Below are positions 7,825 to 17,985 of a stretch of 64,000 nt of DNA, piece by piece. The position numbers were made by a program, and so were the translations under genes. The notes beneath the pieces were generated by a model. It ran no database searches, was not told where the DNA came from, and was given only the letters and a program-made list of their open reading frames with translations. This DNA is from Aquiflexum balticum DSM 16537 (GTDB lineage: Bacteria > Bacteroidota > Bacteroidia > Cytophagales > Cyclobacteriaceae). The DNA lies in the NCBI RefSeq assembly GCF_900176595.1, contig NZ_LT838813.1, positions 4,916,001 to 4,980,000 of the forward strand, in the 5' to 3' direction. Position 1 is the first letter of the stretch. Each line of letters opens with the position of its first letter.

Positions 7825-10800
7825 CTATTTCAAAGTTACATCCAGATAGACAGAATGTCTGCCGTAAGTTTCATAGAAGGGTTTAAACACTATATCATCT
7901 ATAGTAAATTGTAATTGCTTTGAATCACCTTTGATTGACCTTCCTAAATCTTCAGCATCTAGCGTAACTTTGCGCCATTCTTTTCTGGCATCCGTTTCCT
8001 GCGCTGCCAACAAAACCGGGCCATAAAATAAACTGGCTATGTTTGGTTGATCCATAACCGGATCCAAGTAAAAGTGAAAAGGCATTTTCAATTCAATGGT
8101 GTCACCATCTTTCCAGTTTCTCTTTATTTTGAGATAACTTCCAGGCTTGGCTTCTATTTTTTCATCCTTGCCGTTTATGGTGACGAAAAATCCTTTTTGG
8201 GCCCAAGAGGGTACCCTTACATGAAGGTCAAATTTACCATTTCCACTTACAGTGAGCGTTGTATGGTCCTCTTTAGGATAATTGGTGGTCTGCTTCAGGG
8301 TAATACCTTTTTCCTCCCAGTTTAGTGTTGAGGGAATAAACAGGTTGACAAATAGCGCATCGTTTTCGAGACTTTTAAAGTAAATGGAATTCTGGAGTTT
8401 GGTACTGCTTTCTATGGCCGTCCCATTACAACAAGTAAAGCCGGTCATTTTTGGATTTCCAAAATGCTTGATTGATCCCGGTCTTAGCGGGACATGATAG
8501 GTATTGGCTGGACTGTCCTCTGCTACAGATGCGAGGATATGGTTGAACAAACCTCTTTCATAATAATCCATGTACTCTGCCCGCTGATCGAATAAAAATA
8601 AATTACCAGTCAATTTAAGCATATTGTAGGTGGCACAGGTTTCATTCTGGCCTCCTGTTGAAAATCCATTCTCATAAAGCGTTGCCGGTTCGCCAACAAA
8701 ACATTCCGCATTGGCAGGATTTCTGGCACCAGCTACTCCTCCTATACTGTACATGTAATCATTGACGGCTTTATACCAGAAATTGTCGGCTACTTTAAAA
8801 TAGTCCTCCTTATTGGATACTTTATACATTTCCAGACTACCTACTATCTGAGGAATATGTTGGTTGGCATGTAATCCTCGGAAGGTGTCTACATTTTTGG
8901 CCAGTCCGTGAGAGTGATCCGCATCTCCAAAAAACATCTGAATATTGTCAAACAGCTGAGCTCCTTTCAGATACTTTGGGTCCTTGGTGATATCATATAG
9001 CGCCGCCATGGTTTCATTCATACCGCCAAACTCTCCTGCAATGTAAGTATTCCACATTTTGATCAGAGTCTCCTGCGGCAAAGCATCTAACCTTGCATAC
9101 ACCCAATCGCCCATGCCAACAGCTATCTCCAAAGCCTTTTTATTACCACTTACTTTGTAGACATCAATCAGTCCAGCGAGGATTTTGTGTAAAGTATAAT
9201 ACGGAGCCCAAATCTGGTTTTTCTGTCCTCCATATTTAGCGCCATTTTCCAGCATGATAAACTGGTCGGGAGGATATGCACTGATATAGCCTTTGCCCCA
9301 ATTCCAGTAATCACTGCGAATACCTTCATCGCTTAAATCAGAATCAAATTCAGACTTTCCTGGCCCTCTAGGCACCTGAGTAGGGTCAGCAACATGGGAT
9401 ACTGAACCAGAGTTTGGCTTACCTGATAATTGGGCCAATTCATAAAGGCTGTTTACCATATAGTTCATTTTATTTAAAAAATTCTGCTGTAACTCTTTAT
9501 CATAACCTGTTCCTGCATAAGCCTGGGCTATTGCGGTTAAATAATGACCTGTAGCATGTCCTCTTAATTTGGTTTCCTGACTATCCCATACACCCAAAGG
9601 TTTTGCGCCTTCCGGTTGCGTTTGGTTAAAGGCGTGCCGGAACATGTACAGAAAAGAATTAGGGTCCGTCTCTGCCAAGGTTAAAACAAACTTATCTCTG
9701 TTTTCCATAAATTTTGTTTCATGACTGTCCCCATCTGTATCCAGGCTTACCTGATGCAGGGCAAAAGGCTCCAATTTCAATGAAGGAGCAGCACTTTTGC
9801 TACTTTCTTTAACCACCACTTTGGCTTTGGGCTGCAATTGGGTACCGGGTACCATACCTGTAATGGTATAAGAACCCGCTTGAAGCACTTCATTGTTATC
9901 TTTTGGTGCAGGCCAAATTACCCTGACCCTAGGACCATCTAAATTGTTTTGATAAACACCTTGGACATGCGTGGGTAATCTTGGTAAATTCCCGACTTCT
10001 GTTTCCACTTCTACGTTGTCCACTCCCTGCAGAAAAGCATTGTAAAGCTGGGCAGTGTTTTTTGAAAATACAGGTAAATCATCTTCTGCTTTTTTTGAAG
10101 TTGGAACATCTACGTTTACATTCCGAAAAGCATTGAAATATATTCCTGCAATTTGCTTACTGTTTAAGGGTACCCTGTAAAATCTTAAATCATGTAACAT
10201 GACATCCAAATAATTGGCTTCGGATAGTAAAGATCTCCCAATGAAAAACTGAAGATCTCTACTATTTTCTTTACCGAGGATTTCTGAAAGTTCAGTGTCA
10301 AGGGCAATGGATTTACCCACCTGTTTGCTATCAACAAAACAAGTCAGAGATTTAGAAGGCACATCAAATACTATGGTCAGGTGAACCCATATATTGGTGG
10401 GCAGTTCCTGCGCTGACAGCTTTTTCTCTTTGCCGTTCTGGGTTTGCATCGTTATCTGCAAACTTTCACTTTCCCCTGAACCAAAAGGTAAAACTCCAAT
10501 TCGGTTCTTTTCCCCTGTTCCCAAATCAAATAAGTATTGGCCTGGTTGCTTGGTTCTTAGATAAACCCATGCTGAAATACTGAGAGATTCTACATTTTGA
10601 AATGCTTCCTTTGGAATAGTTATAAATTCATTTTTTCCCCCTGAAAGTGACAGCACTTTCTCAAATCTCTCATCCTTAATAAATCCCGATTTGGTGGCTT
10701 TATGAATTGCATGAAGATTATTTCTGGACCAGTCTCTGACGTCACCGTTGAAAATATACCTAGCTATCAGGTCAGTTTCACCGATTCCATCCAGAATTTG

Positions 10801-10896
10801 ATCTCCGCTTTGGGCATGGACTTTATCCCATGTGAATTGAAGGGAAACCAACAGCAAAGCTGCTTTAATTATAAATTTGTTAATTTTCTTATTCAT
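7825..10896 (-). CDS. LamG-containing beta-L-arabinofuranosidase, GH127/GH146 type (DUF1680)
   Basis: The 1023-aa secreted protein has a signal peptide (residues 1-28, ending DKVHAQ). A concanavalin A-like LamG module follows at about 50-265 (SISAWVYLRTK, FFIGRSLL), then a linker beta domain, and a DUF1680 catalytic region from about 380. Zinc and nucleophile residues are conserved: Glu752 and Cys754 in NETCATYN and Cys822-Cys823 in GFTCCNG. The NETCATYN and TCCNGT signatures resemble the GH146 side of the clan more than HypBA1-type GH127, but I cannot fix the family by eye. The gene is last in the susC operon. Its start lies 15 bp after the S9 peptidase stop, so these two are translated from one transcript. 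Confidence 0.88.
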   Translation of the reverse strand: MNKKINKFIIKAALLLVSLQFTWDKVHAQSGDQILDGIGETDLIARYIFNGDVRDWSRNNLHAIHKATKSGFIKDERFEKVLSLSGGKNEFITIPKEAFQNVESLSISAWVYLRTKQPGQYLFDLGTGEKNRIGVLPFGSGESESLQITMQTQNGKEKKLSAQELPTNIWVHLTIVFDVPSKSLTCFVDSKQVGKSIALDTELSEILGKENSRDLQFFIGRSLLSEANYLDVMLHDLRFYRVPLNSKQIAGIYFNAFRNVNVDVPTSKKAEDDLPVFSKNTAQLYNAFLQGVDNVEVETEVGNLPRLPTHVQGVYQNNLDGPRVRVIWPAPKDNNEVLQAGSYTITGMVPGTQLQPKAKVVVKESSKSAAPSLKLEPFALHQVSLDTDGDSHETKFMENRDKFVLTLAETDPNSFLYMFRHAFNQTQPEGAKPLGVWDSQETKLRGHATGHYLTAIAQAYAGTGYDKELQQNFLNKMNYMVNSLYELAQLSGKPNSGSVSHVADPTQVPRGPGKSEFDSDLSDEGIRSDYWNWGKGYISAYPPDQFIMLENGAKYGGQKNQIWAPYYTLHKILAGLIDVYKVSGNKKALEIAVGMGDWVYARLDALPQETLIKMWNTYIAGEFGGMNETMAALYDITKDPKYLKGAQLFDNIQMFFGDADHSHGLAKNVDTFRGLHANQHIPQIVGSLEMYKVSNKEDYFKVADNFWYKAVNDYMYSIGGVAGARNPANAECFVGEPATLYENGFSTGGQNETCATYNMLKLTGNLFLFDQRAEYMDYYERGLFNHILASVAEDSPANTYHVPLRPGSIKHFGNPKMTGFTCCNGTAIESSTKLQNSIYFKSLENDALFVNLFIPSTLNWEEKGITLKQTTNYPKEDHTTLTVSGNGKFDLHVRVPSWAQKGFFVTINGKDEKIEAKPGSYLKIKRNWKDGDTIELKMPFHFYLDPVMDQPNIASLFYGPVLLAAQETDARKEWRKVTLDAEDLGRSIKGDSKQLQFTIDDIVFKPFYETYGRHSVYLDVTLK

Positions 10897-10910
10897 GACT
10901 ATCCCTTAGT

Positions 10911-13157
10911 TTAATTCCAAGAAGGAGGTTCTACCCCCAAAAGATTTTTTACAAAGAAGTCTCTCCGTTTCTTTTCCCCATAAGCCCCTCCTGAACTATG
11001 TCCCATTCCAGGGATGAAAATCATATCAAAATTCTTCATTTCCTTGATCAAGGCATCGGCAAATTGAAGCGTGGATGCAGGATCAACGTTGTCGTCCAAT
11101 TCGCCAACAATCAAAAGTAACTTTCCCTGTAATTTGGAAGCATTGGCTGTATTGGAACATTCCTCATAATGTGAACCTATCGGGTATCCCATCCATTGCT
11201 CATTCCACCAGATTTTGTCCATCCTATTGTCATGACAACCGCAGGAAGAAACAGCCACCTTATAAAAATCATTGTGGAAAATCAAAGCCCCAGCTGAACT
11301 TTGGCCTCCTGCAGAGGTACCAAAAATGCCTACATTTTCAATATCCATATACGACCTGGTTTGGGCTGCTGCCTGAAGCCATTTTATCCTATCGGGAAAT
11401 CCAGCGTCTTTCAGGTTTTTCCAAGCTACATCATGAAAAGCTTTGGACCTGTTGGAAGTACCCATGCCATCTATTTGAACAACAATGAATCCGAGTTCAG
11501 CAATTTCATTCAATCCCGCATAATTTGGTCTAAACCCTTTGGGAACATGAGAACTGTGGGGGCCTGCATAAATATATTCTATCACCGGATATTTCTTTGA
11601 AGGGTCAAAATTTGTCGGCTTGATGATCAATCCCCAAATGTCTGTTTGCGAGTCCCTTCCTTTGGCATGGAAAATCTCAGGTTCTTTCCATCCTGCTGCA
11701 TAAAGTAAATTAACTTCTGCCTTTTCTATGGTAAACAAATCTTTTGGTTTGGAATCAAAAGCAACCAATTTGGATACTGTTGGCAAATCCTGTCTGGAAT
11801 AAGTATCGATGTAGTATTTATAGTCCGGCGAAAATGTGATGGTATGATTGGCATTCTCTTTAGTCAAAACCTTCATGCCCGACCCATCGAAATTGACCGA
11901 ACAAAGATGTAAATGATAGGGGTCTTCATCTTTGTTCAGACCACTTCCATAAAATATCAGTTTTCTTTTTTCTTCATCAACATGGATCACATTTCTCACC
12001 ACCCAATCCCCTTTGGTGATTTGATTGATCACATTCCCTGTATTACCGTCTATTAGATAAAGATGCCTCCAACCGTCTCTTTCGGAAGACCAGATAATTT
12101 CCTTGCCATCAGCGATGTCCTTACGGTAATATTTCCCACTGTAATCAATAAAGGTTTTGCTTGTCTCATTGATTAAAACCCGGGCTTTAGGCTGAATAGC
12201 ATTTACCTCAATGACACTATACTTTTGATGACCTCTTTCATTGTACTCAAAAGTAAAAGCTCTGCTATCTTCTCTCCAAGAAATTCGAGAGATGGAAAAT
12301 TGTTCAGGAATCAAAGCGCTTTCGACAGCATATGACACCTCCTTTTCCAAATCCAATAGCACCGGTGTTTTGATTGGCAGGGCATCTCCCGGCTTTACAT
12401 AATCCCTTTCTTGTAATAGAGGTTGAAACTGGTTTTTTGGTGCGGATTCAATCAAAGTCAGCTTACGTACCTCCGCCGGTCTTACTTTCAATACCGCTAA
12501 TTTCTTATTGTCAGGAGACCAAACGATGTCAGCAGCGTAATAATGTCCGGGCACACCTTCAAAAGTGACTTGCTTTTCAACATCTCCGTTTTTTATAAAA
12601 ATGTTATTGTCTTTAATAAAAGCACTTTGTGATTTATCTGGTGAATTTACCGGATCACCTGCCCTATCATCTCTTCTTTGTCCCCAATAACCCCTGTCTC
12701 GAATCGGAATTTCTTTGATTTTTTCCAAAATACTTTCCTCAATTTTATATTGCCACTCGGCATTATCAAATATCAAAACCAATTGATTTTTAGTGGGATC
12801 AAAACTTCTGATATTTAAATCCAATTCATAAGGTTTTAATATTTTACCACTGATCTTAGAAATCTCTCTTGCCAGCTTTTCATGGTCAAACATTACTTTT
12901 TTTTCACCTGATTTTGCTTCAAATTTCCAGTATTCCCTTCCCTTCGAAGTTTGCATAGAATACCAAAAAGAACTTCCATCATCGGCCCAGGTAAATGAGT
13001 TTGGGGCATAATAAACTTTTTGGGCCTCTGCTTTAATTTTTTCCGCCCTTTGGTAATCTTCTAAAGTACCTTGGGCCAAAGATTCATTGTAAATAAGCGA
13101 GAATATGAAAAAGCAAAAACAGATGATTTTTGATTTCAATTTTATCCGTCTTTCCAT
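10911..13157 (-). CDS. Secreted S9-family peptidase (DPP IV-like, prolyl oligopeptidase clan)
   Basis: The protein has a signal peptide (residues about 10-29, ending ESLAQ), an eight-bladed-propeller-like N-terminal domain (about 40-490), and a C-terminal alpha/beta hydrolase. The triad is visible: Ser615 in FGTSAGGQSS, Asp688 in GELDDNVD and His720 in GMGHSSGG. S9 enzymes cut short peptides, often after proline. The DWVYEEE-type motif that makes canonical DPP IV an aminodipeptidase was not found, so exact specificity is open; some related hydrolases are esterases. Its position between susD and a beta-arabinofuranosidase suggests it handles the peptide part of an arabinosylated glycoprotein. 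That function is inference. A terminator-like hairpin precedes it. Confidence 0.88.
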   Translation of the reverse strand: MERRIKLKSKIICFCFFIFSLIYNESLAQGTLEDYQRAEKIKAEAQKVYYAPNSFTWADDGSSFWYSMQTSKGREYWKFEAKSGEKKVMFDHEKLAREISKISGKILKPYELDLNIRSFDPTKNQLVLIFDNAEWQYKIEESILEKIKEIPIRDRGYWGQRRDDRAGDPVNSPDKSQSAFIKDNNIFIKNGDVEKQVTFEGVPGHYYAADIVWSPDNKKLAVLKVRPAEVRKLTLIESAPKNQFQPLLQERDYVKPGDALPIKTPVLLDLEKEVSYAVESALIPEQFSISRISWREDSRAFTFEYNERGHQKYSVIEVNAIQPKARVLINETSKTFIDYSGKYYRKDIADGKEIIWSSERDGWRHLYLIDGNTGNVINQITKGDWVVRNVIHVDEEKRKLIFYGSGLNKDEDPYHLHLCSVNFDGSGMKVLTKENANHTITFSPDYKYYIDTYSRQDLPTVSKLVAFDSKPKDLFTIEKAEVNLLYAAGWKEPEIFHAKGRDSQTDIWGLIIKPTNFDPSKKYPVIEYIYAGPHSSHVPKGFRPNYAGLNEIAELGFIVVQIDGMGTSNRSKAFHDVAWKNLKDAGFPDRIKWLQAAAQTRSYMDIENVGIFGTSAGGQSSAGALIFHNDFYKVAVSSCGCHDNRMDKIWWNEQWMGYPIGSHYEECSNTANASKLQGKLLLIVGELDDNVDPASTLQFADALIKEMKNFDMIFIPGMGHSSGGAYGEKKRRDFFVKNLLGVEPPSWN

Positions 13158-13180
13158 ATTGTTTGATTTTTGAATTGAAT

Positions 13181-13222
13181 AAAAAAAGGATACCCGACAA
13201 ATTCAATTGCCGGGTATCTTTT
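13181..13222 (-). terminator. Hairpin between susD and the S9 peptidase gene
   Basis: GATACCCG (13189-13196) and CGGGTATC (13211-13218) form a perfect 8-bp stem. In the minus direction it is followed by a run of seven T (complement of 13181-13187), the form of an intrinsic terminator. As the S9-GH127 pair continues on the same strand, it may be a partial terminator that keeps susCD transcripts more abundant than the downstream genes. Confidence 0.7.
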
Positions 13223-13239
13223 GTGAATTATTTTACAAA

Positions 13240-14841
13240 TTAATTATAGCCCGGGTTTTGAGTTAAGTTTGGATTGGCTTCGATAGCTGATTGGGGAATT
13301 GGGAATATTGTCCTATGGTCACCATTAGGTCTATGGCTAAACCAGGATTTTCTTGTGTACACTCCAAATCTAATCAAATCCTGTCTTCTGTGAAATTCTG
13401 CTGCAAATTCATATCCAAGTTCATCAAGGAATCTACCAAATGGAATATCTGCTCCACCCTCTAAATCTGTGATCACGCCACTTTGGTAATTCCCATATTG
13501 ATATCTACTTCCTGAAGTGAGTTCATCAGCTGTTACAACAGCATCTTGAGGATTATCAAATGCCCTGGTTCTTACTTCAGTCACGATCTGTGCAGCTTGG
13601 GCTGCATTCCCGGTTCTCAAAAGACATTCTGCTTTGATCATCAATGCATCTGCATATCTGAACAATGGGACATCATTACTCAAGGGGCCCACTGTACCTA
13701 TGGCAATTTCATATTTCCCAACTCTATATCCTTCATATTCTCTTGTACCATCAATACTACCCATGAAATTTTGATAGTTCAATTGTACATCACGGATAGA
13801 AGGATCCATAGAATTGAAAATTGGCTGACCTGATGAAGAGAATTGAGGGCCTCTAATCCAAATATTGAATCTGTCATCCCCTTCTTCATAAGTATCAACA
13901 AATTGCGGGATAGCACCACTACCTCCCCATGGTGCTGAACCAAGGTTATATGTTGCAGAACTGGCCGGATGCAATGTTTTCCAGTGATAGTGAAACCATC
14001 CGGCCCTTGTTGTATCGAAAATAACCGAAAATATCTGTTCTCTAGAGCCCTGATTCTGAGTGATAAAATTATTATGATAATTGGGTTCCAATTGGTACAA
14101 ACCAGAATTGATTATATCATCTACCTGTGCAAGCGCTTCTTGGTATTTAGCTTGACCTATGTAAACCTCTGCATTGAGATAAATCTTTGCCAATATCATC
14201 TTAGCTGCCCATTTATTCATTTTACCATATACCTTGGTTTCAGAAATGATCGGCATGACTTCTAAAAGTTCTTTTTCAATGAAATCAAAGACTTGTCTTC
14301 TTGAAGATTGCGTCGGCAAAGTACCGATATTAGCCAAATCAGCTTCAGTTACTATAGGAACATTTCCAAAAGCATCCATCAACAAGTAATAATATAGCGC
14401 TCTCAAAGCCCTCAATTCACTTATCAATGCCACAATCTCGGGACCTTCCAACCTTGAATAATTCAAAAGTCCATTATTCAAGACATTAAGTGCCCCGTAG
14501 ACTCTGTTCCAAAGACCATTTGGTTGAGACTGAAATGCATTCCAGGTGTGCATGTGAAGATTTCGGTAAGTACCCCCATCTACCCAGCCATTAGGTCTTG
14601 CCGGAGTTACTATGGCGTCAGAACTTTCCTCTGTCAAATCAAAATATCCATGCCATCCATAGAGAACATCCGTCAACCTGGTGTAAACGGGAGCTGTCAA
14701 AGCATTCAGGGTTTGGATGTCACTTCCAAGATCATCTTCAATCAGTACGTTATAAGGCCTTTCCGATAAATCTGTACATGAGACTAAAATCAGCGCAAAT
14801 ATGCCAATGACGTTTTTAAATATATTTAATAGCTTTTTCAT
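13240..14841 (-). CDS. SusD-family outer-membrane glycan-binding lipoprotein
   Basis: SusD-like proteins cap the SusC channel and bind glycan for import. The 533-aa protein starts with a lipoprotein signal (FALILVSC, Cys about residue 22). It shows typical SusD/RagB sequence: NGLWNRVYGALNVLNN, ELRALRALYYYLLMDAFG, helical TPR-like repeats (AAKMILAKIYLNAEVY), and an end reading FPIPQSAIEANPNLTQNPGY, which is almost diagnostic. The susC gene ends 12 bp upstream on the same strand. The cargo is inferred from neighbours to be an arabinose-rich glycan or glycopeptide. Confidence 0.95.
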   Translation of the reverse strand: MKKLLNIFKNVIGIFALILVSCTDLSERPYNVLIEDDLGSDIQTLNALTAPVYTRLTDVLYGWHGYFDLTEESSDAIVTPARPNGWVDGGTYRNLHMHTWNAFQSQPNGLWNRVYGALNVLNNGLLNYSRLEGPEIVALISELRALRALYYYLLMDAFGNVPIVTEADLANIGTLPTQSSRRQVFDFIEKELLEVMPIISETKVYGKMNKWAAKMILAKIYLNAEVYIGQAKYQEALAQVDDIINSGLYQLEPNYHNNFITQNQGSREQIFSVIFDTTRAGWFHYHWKTLHPASSATYNLGSAPWGGSGAIPQFVDTYEEGDDRFNIWIRGPQFSSSGQPIFNSMDPSIRDVQLNYQNFMGSIDGTREYEGYRVGKYEIAIGTVGPLSNDVPLFRYADALMIKAECLLRTGNAAQAAQIVTEVRTRAFDNPQDAVVTADELTSGSRYQYGNYQSGVITDLEGGADIPFGRFLDELGYEFAAEFHRRQDLIRFGVYTRKSWFSHRPNGDHRTIFPIPQSAIEANPNLTQNPGYN

Positions 14842-14853
14842 ATTTGTATTAAT

Positions 14854-17800
14854 TTAAAATCTTAGATCTGTTCCAATTGTGAAAATCCTAAGTGTTGGGA
14901 ATTTGTCACGCCCATCATTACCGGGAGCAAGCCCAGACCTTGGTACTTCAGGATCAAGTCCTTGGTAATTGGTGAAGGTAAATAAATTGGAACCTGCAAC
15001 ATATACCCTTGCACTTGTGAAGAACTTTGATGTTTCTGTAGGGAAATTATATCCAACTGAAACGTTATCAATTTTCCAGAAATCACCGTTTTCAATGTAA
15101 TGACTCACATAAGACTGAGGACTCCTCAATATCTGCCCGTCAATGGGATCAAAAGAAGAATTCAATCTGTTATATACGATTCCGGGGTTTTCATAAAACA
15201 TCCTTTGGAAGTTGAGAATCTGGTAATCAAATGCTCCCCTCATAGTGACATTGATGTCGAATTTATCAATCCTGATATAGTTATTGAAATTAAGAAAGTA
15301 TCTGGGCATGCCGTTTCCTAAAATCTGTCTGTCATCCGGATTGGCATCCAATATGGATTTGACTTCTCCATCTTGACCCTCAATCAACCAAGTTCCATTT
15401 CTGGTTGGATCAGAGGAATCATTAACGACTCCCACACTTTTGAATCCGAAGAACGAACCGATTGGTTGCCCCTCTTCTACCTTATGCGTACTCAATTGAA
15501 TAGGGTCACCTGTGCCTCCTGTGAAGAAGAAATTATTTCTTAATTGAAATTCCTCACTGGATAAGCTAGTCAATTCATTTGTATTCATACTGAAATTGAC
15601 ATTTGCTTTCCATTCAATTTTATCTTTTCTGATAAGATCAGAATTAAATGTGACTTCCATTCCGGAATTCCGCATTGCGGCTGCATTTGCCAATGTAGTA
15701 CCAACCAAATTAGGTGGAACAGGTACCGGGTAACTGTAGACCAAATTTTGTAAGGTTCTGTCATAATAATCTATGGAGCCGCTAAGCTTATTTTTCCAAA
15801 GATTGAAATCAAAACCGATGTTATATTCGATGTTGGTTTCCCACCCCAAATTAGGATTTGGGTTTGCCACCGGATTCAGAACACTCACCCAATTCTGTCC
15901 GTCAAAATAAAACTGGGTTGGGCTATAAGCATATCTGGTCAACGATTCGTACGGGTTGGTAGAAACTGACCCTGTCTCGCCATAACCAACCCTGAACTTA
16001 AGGAAATCAACTGTCGAGGAGCTTTTTAGAAAGCCTTCATTACTAATTGTCCAGCCTGCTGAAATGGCAGGAAATAACCCCCATTTTTGATTTGTACCAA
16101 ATCTTGAAGACCCTTCGTATCTTAAGCTTCCCAGAAAATTATATTTATCCTTAAATCCATATCCTGCACGGGCAAAAAATCCAATCAGCTTCCAATCTGA
16201 AAATGAAGAATTGGCAAACGTTCCAGGTAATCCTTCTCTCAAAGCTGTGCCCTGTTGAATATTTCTGAAGGAGAAAACATCTGATGGAAAATTAAAGTTA
16301 CTGATTGCCATACCAGTATTGGTCCAGTCAATATAGCTGTAACCAATCATACCATGAACCCTATGGTCACCTATGATTTTTTGATAATCAGCTGTTAAAT
16401 CAAGGAAATTTTCGACTGTTTGAGAATTGCTCACATTGGCAACCCCATTTCTGTTATCTCTGATGGTGGAGATATGGTTTCGTCCCTGATAACTCCCAAA
16501 ATCATTTTTGGTGCGGTGTTGGGAGCCAACTACTTTTAGTTCAAGCTCTGGAACAGGAAAATAAGAAGCCGAACCTGTCAACCAAGTCCAATCATTTACA
16601 TTTTTGTAGTCTTGCTCATTGATCAAGGCCAAAGGGTTTTCATACTGAAACTGCTCTGGCCTTTCTTGGTATCTGCCATCATCATTAAATACCCTATCAG
16701 TTGGATTTCTGATCAGTGCCTGACGGTAGGTCCAGCCATTAAATCTCGCGTCAATATTCTGAATCCCTCGTAAAACATTCATGTTTACCTTGACCTTGTT
16801 ATTGACGAAAAATTGCGTAAGATCCATTCTAAACTTAAACTCCTCATTTCCAGAACCATAAAATGCGCCCAACTCATTCTGATAACTCATATTGGCTACA
16901 TACTTGGTCTGTTCAGTTCCACCCCTTAAGGAAACATTATGAAAGTGGTTGAACGGGATATCCCTTGTGATTTCTCCCAACCAATCAGTATCCCCCCCTA
17001 AATCATTGGAGGAGTCAATTAATCCTTGATCGATAAATCCTCTCATGTCTGAAGCGGACATAAAATCAGCCGTTCGCACGAAATTACTTGTGGACATAAA
17101 ATTTGAATATTCAACTGTTGGCTTACCTGATTTACCCTGTTTTGTGGTGATTAAAATAACACCGTTCTTGCCTCTTGCTCCATAAATTGCAGCAGCAGAA
17201 GCATCTTTAAGGACTTCGACAGATTCAATATCCATCGGAGAAATAACATTCAAACTTCCTGGATATCCATCAATTAAAACTAATGGCTCTGAGGACCCAA
17301 ATACCGATGTTATACCTCTCAATGAAATTTCAGGCCCCGCAGCAGGATCCCCGGTCGGAGTACTGATAGCTAATCCCGCTACTTTACCCCGGAGCAATTC
17401 TCCTGCATTTCTGACAGCTCCTGTGATAAATTCTTCAGGTTTGACCTGAGCAACCGCTGAAGTGATGTCCCCTTTCCTCATGGTACCATAACCCACTACT
17501 ACTACCTCTTGCATGGCGGTGAGATCAAGTTCCATTGACAAGTTGATAACCGAAGCATTGGTCACAGCAACTTCTTGCGTTTTGAAACCGATAAAACTGA
17601 AAACCAAAACGGCTCCCTCATCAGGCACTGTTATGGAAAATGCACCATCAATATCCGTTGCTGTTCCTCTTGTGGTTCCTTTAAGAAGAATACTGACACC
17701 TGGCATGGGGAAACCATCATCAGCTGAAGTAACCACTCCTCCTATTGTTCTATCAAAATCCCTTGCAAAAGATTCGCTAATCAGGGAATTTGAACCAGAT

Positions 17801-17907
17801 TCATTTGGACCTGAATTTGCCGCCCATACTGAAATGGTAGGCCCAGCCCCTATTAGCCCCACTGTTGCCAGCATGCTAATTAATTTGGTAAAATGTTTCA
17901 TAAGCAT
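14854..17907 (-). CDS. SusC/RagA-family TonB-dependent transporter
   Basis: This outer-membrane channel imports oligosaccharides with its SusD partner using TonB energy. After a signal peptide (about 1-29, ending SVWAA) comes a carboxypeptidase-regulatory-like domain (about 53-130, GGVVTSADDGFPMPGVS). The plug follows, with EVVVVGYGTMRKGDITSAV, RGKVAGLAI and LVLIDGYPG, and then a 22-strand barrel ending in FTIGTDLRF with terminal aromatic. The 1017-aa length is normal. No N-terminal STN domain is seen, so it is not an anti-sigma-coupled transporter. A conserved motif and promoter block lie upstream (17986-18054), shared with the DUF5695-like gene. MLMKHF could start at either Met. Confidence 0.95.
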   Translation of the reverse strand: MLMKHFTKLISMLATVGLIGAGPTISVWAANSGPNESGSNSLISESFARDFDRTIGGVVTSADDGFPMPGVSILLKGTTRGTATDIDGAFSITVPDEGAVLVFSFIGFKTQEVAVTNASVINLSMELDLTAMQEVVVVGYGTMRKGDITSAVAQVKPEEFITGAVRNAGELLRGKVAGLAISTPTGDPAAGPEISLRGITSVFGSSEPLVLIDGYPGSLNVISPMDIESVEVLKDASAAAIYGARGKNGVILITTKQGKSGKPTVEYSNFMSTSNFVRTADFMSASDMRGFIDQGLIDSSNDLGGDTDWLGEITRDIPFNHFHNVSLRGGTEQTKYVANMSYQNELGAFYGSGNEEFKFRMDLTQFFVNNKVKVNMNVLRGIQNIDARFNGWTYRQALIRNPTDRVFNDDGRYQERPEQFQYENPLALINEQDYKNVNDWTWLTGSASYFPVPELELKVVGSQHRTKNDFGSYQGRNHISTIRDNRNGVANVSNSQTVENFLDLTADYQKIIGDHRVHGMIGYSYIDWTNTGMAISNFNFPSDVFSFRNIQQGTALREGLPGTFANSSFSDWKLIGFFARAGYGFKDKYNFLGSLRYEGSSRFGTNQKWGLFPAISAGWTISNEGFLKSSSTVDFLKFRVGYGETGSVSTNPYESLTRYAYSPTQFYFDGQNWVSVLNPVANPNPNLGWETNIEYNIGFDFNLWKNKLSGSIDYYDRTLQNLVYSYPVPVPPNLVGTTLANAAAMRNSGMEVTFNSDLIRKDKIEWKANVNFSMNTNELTSLSSEEFQLRNNFFFTGGTGDPIQLSTHKVEEGQPIGSFFGFKSVGVVNDSSDPTRNGTWLIEGQDGEVKSILDANPDDRQILGNGMPRYFLNFNNYIRIDKFDINVTMRGAFDYQILNFQRMFYENPGIVYNRLNSSFDPIDGQILRSPQSYVSHYIENGDFWKIDNVSVGYNFPTETSKFFTSARVYVAGSNLFTFTNYQGLDPEVPRSGLAPGNDGRDKFPTLRIFTIGTDLRF

Positions 17908-17985
17908 TTCGGTTAAATGATGTTGTAGTTATTTGAGATACCTTCATAATTCTAAATCACAGAAGTGATTAATTAGAAAATGAAC

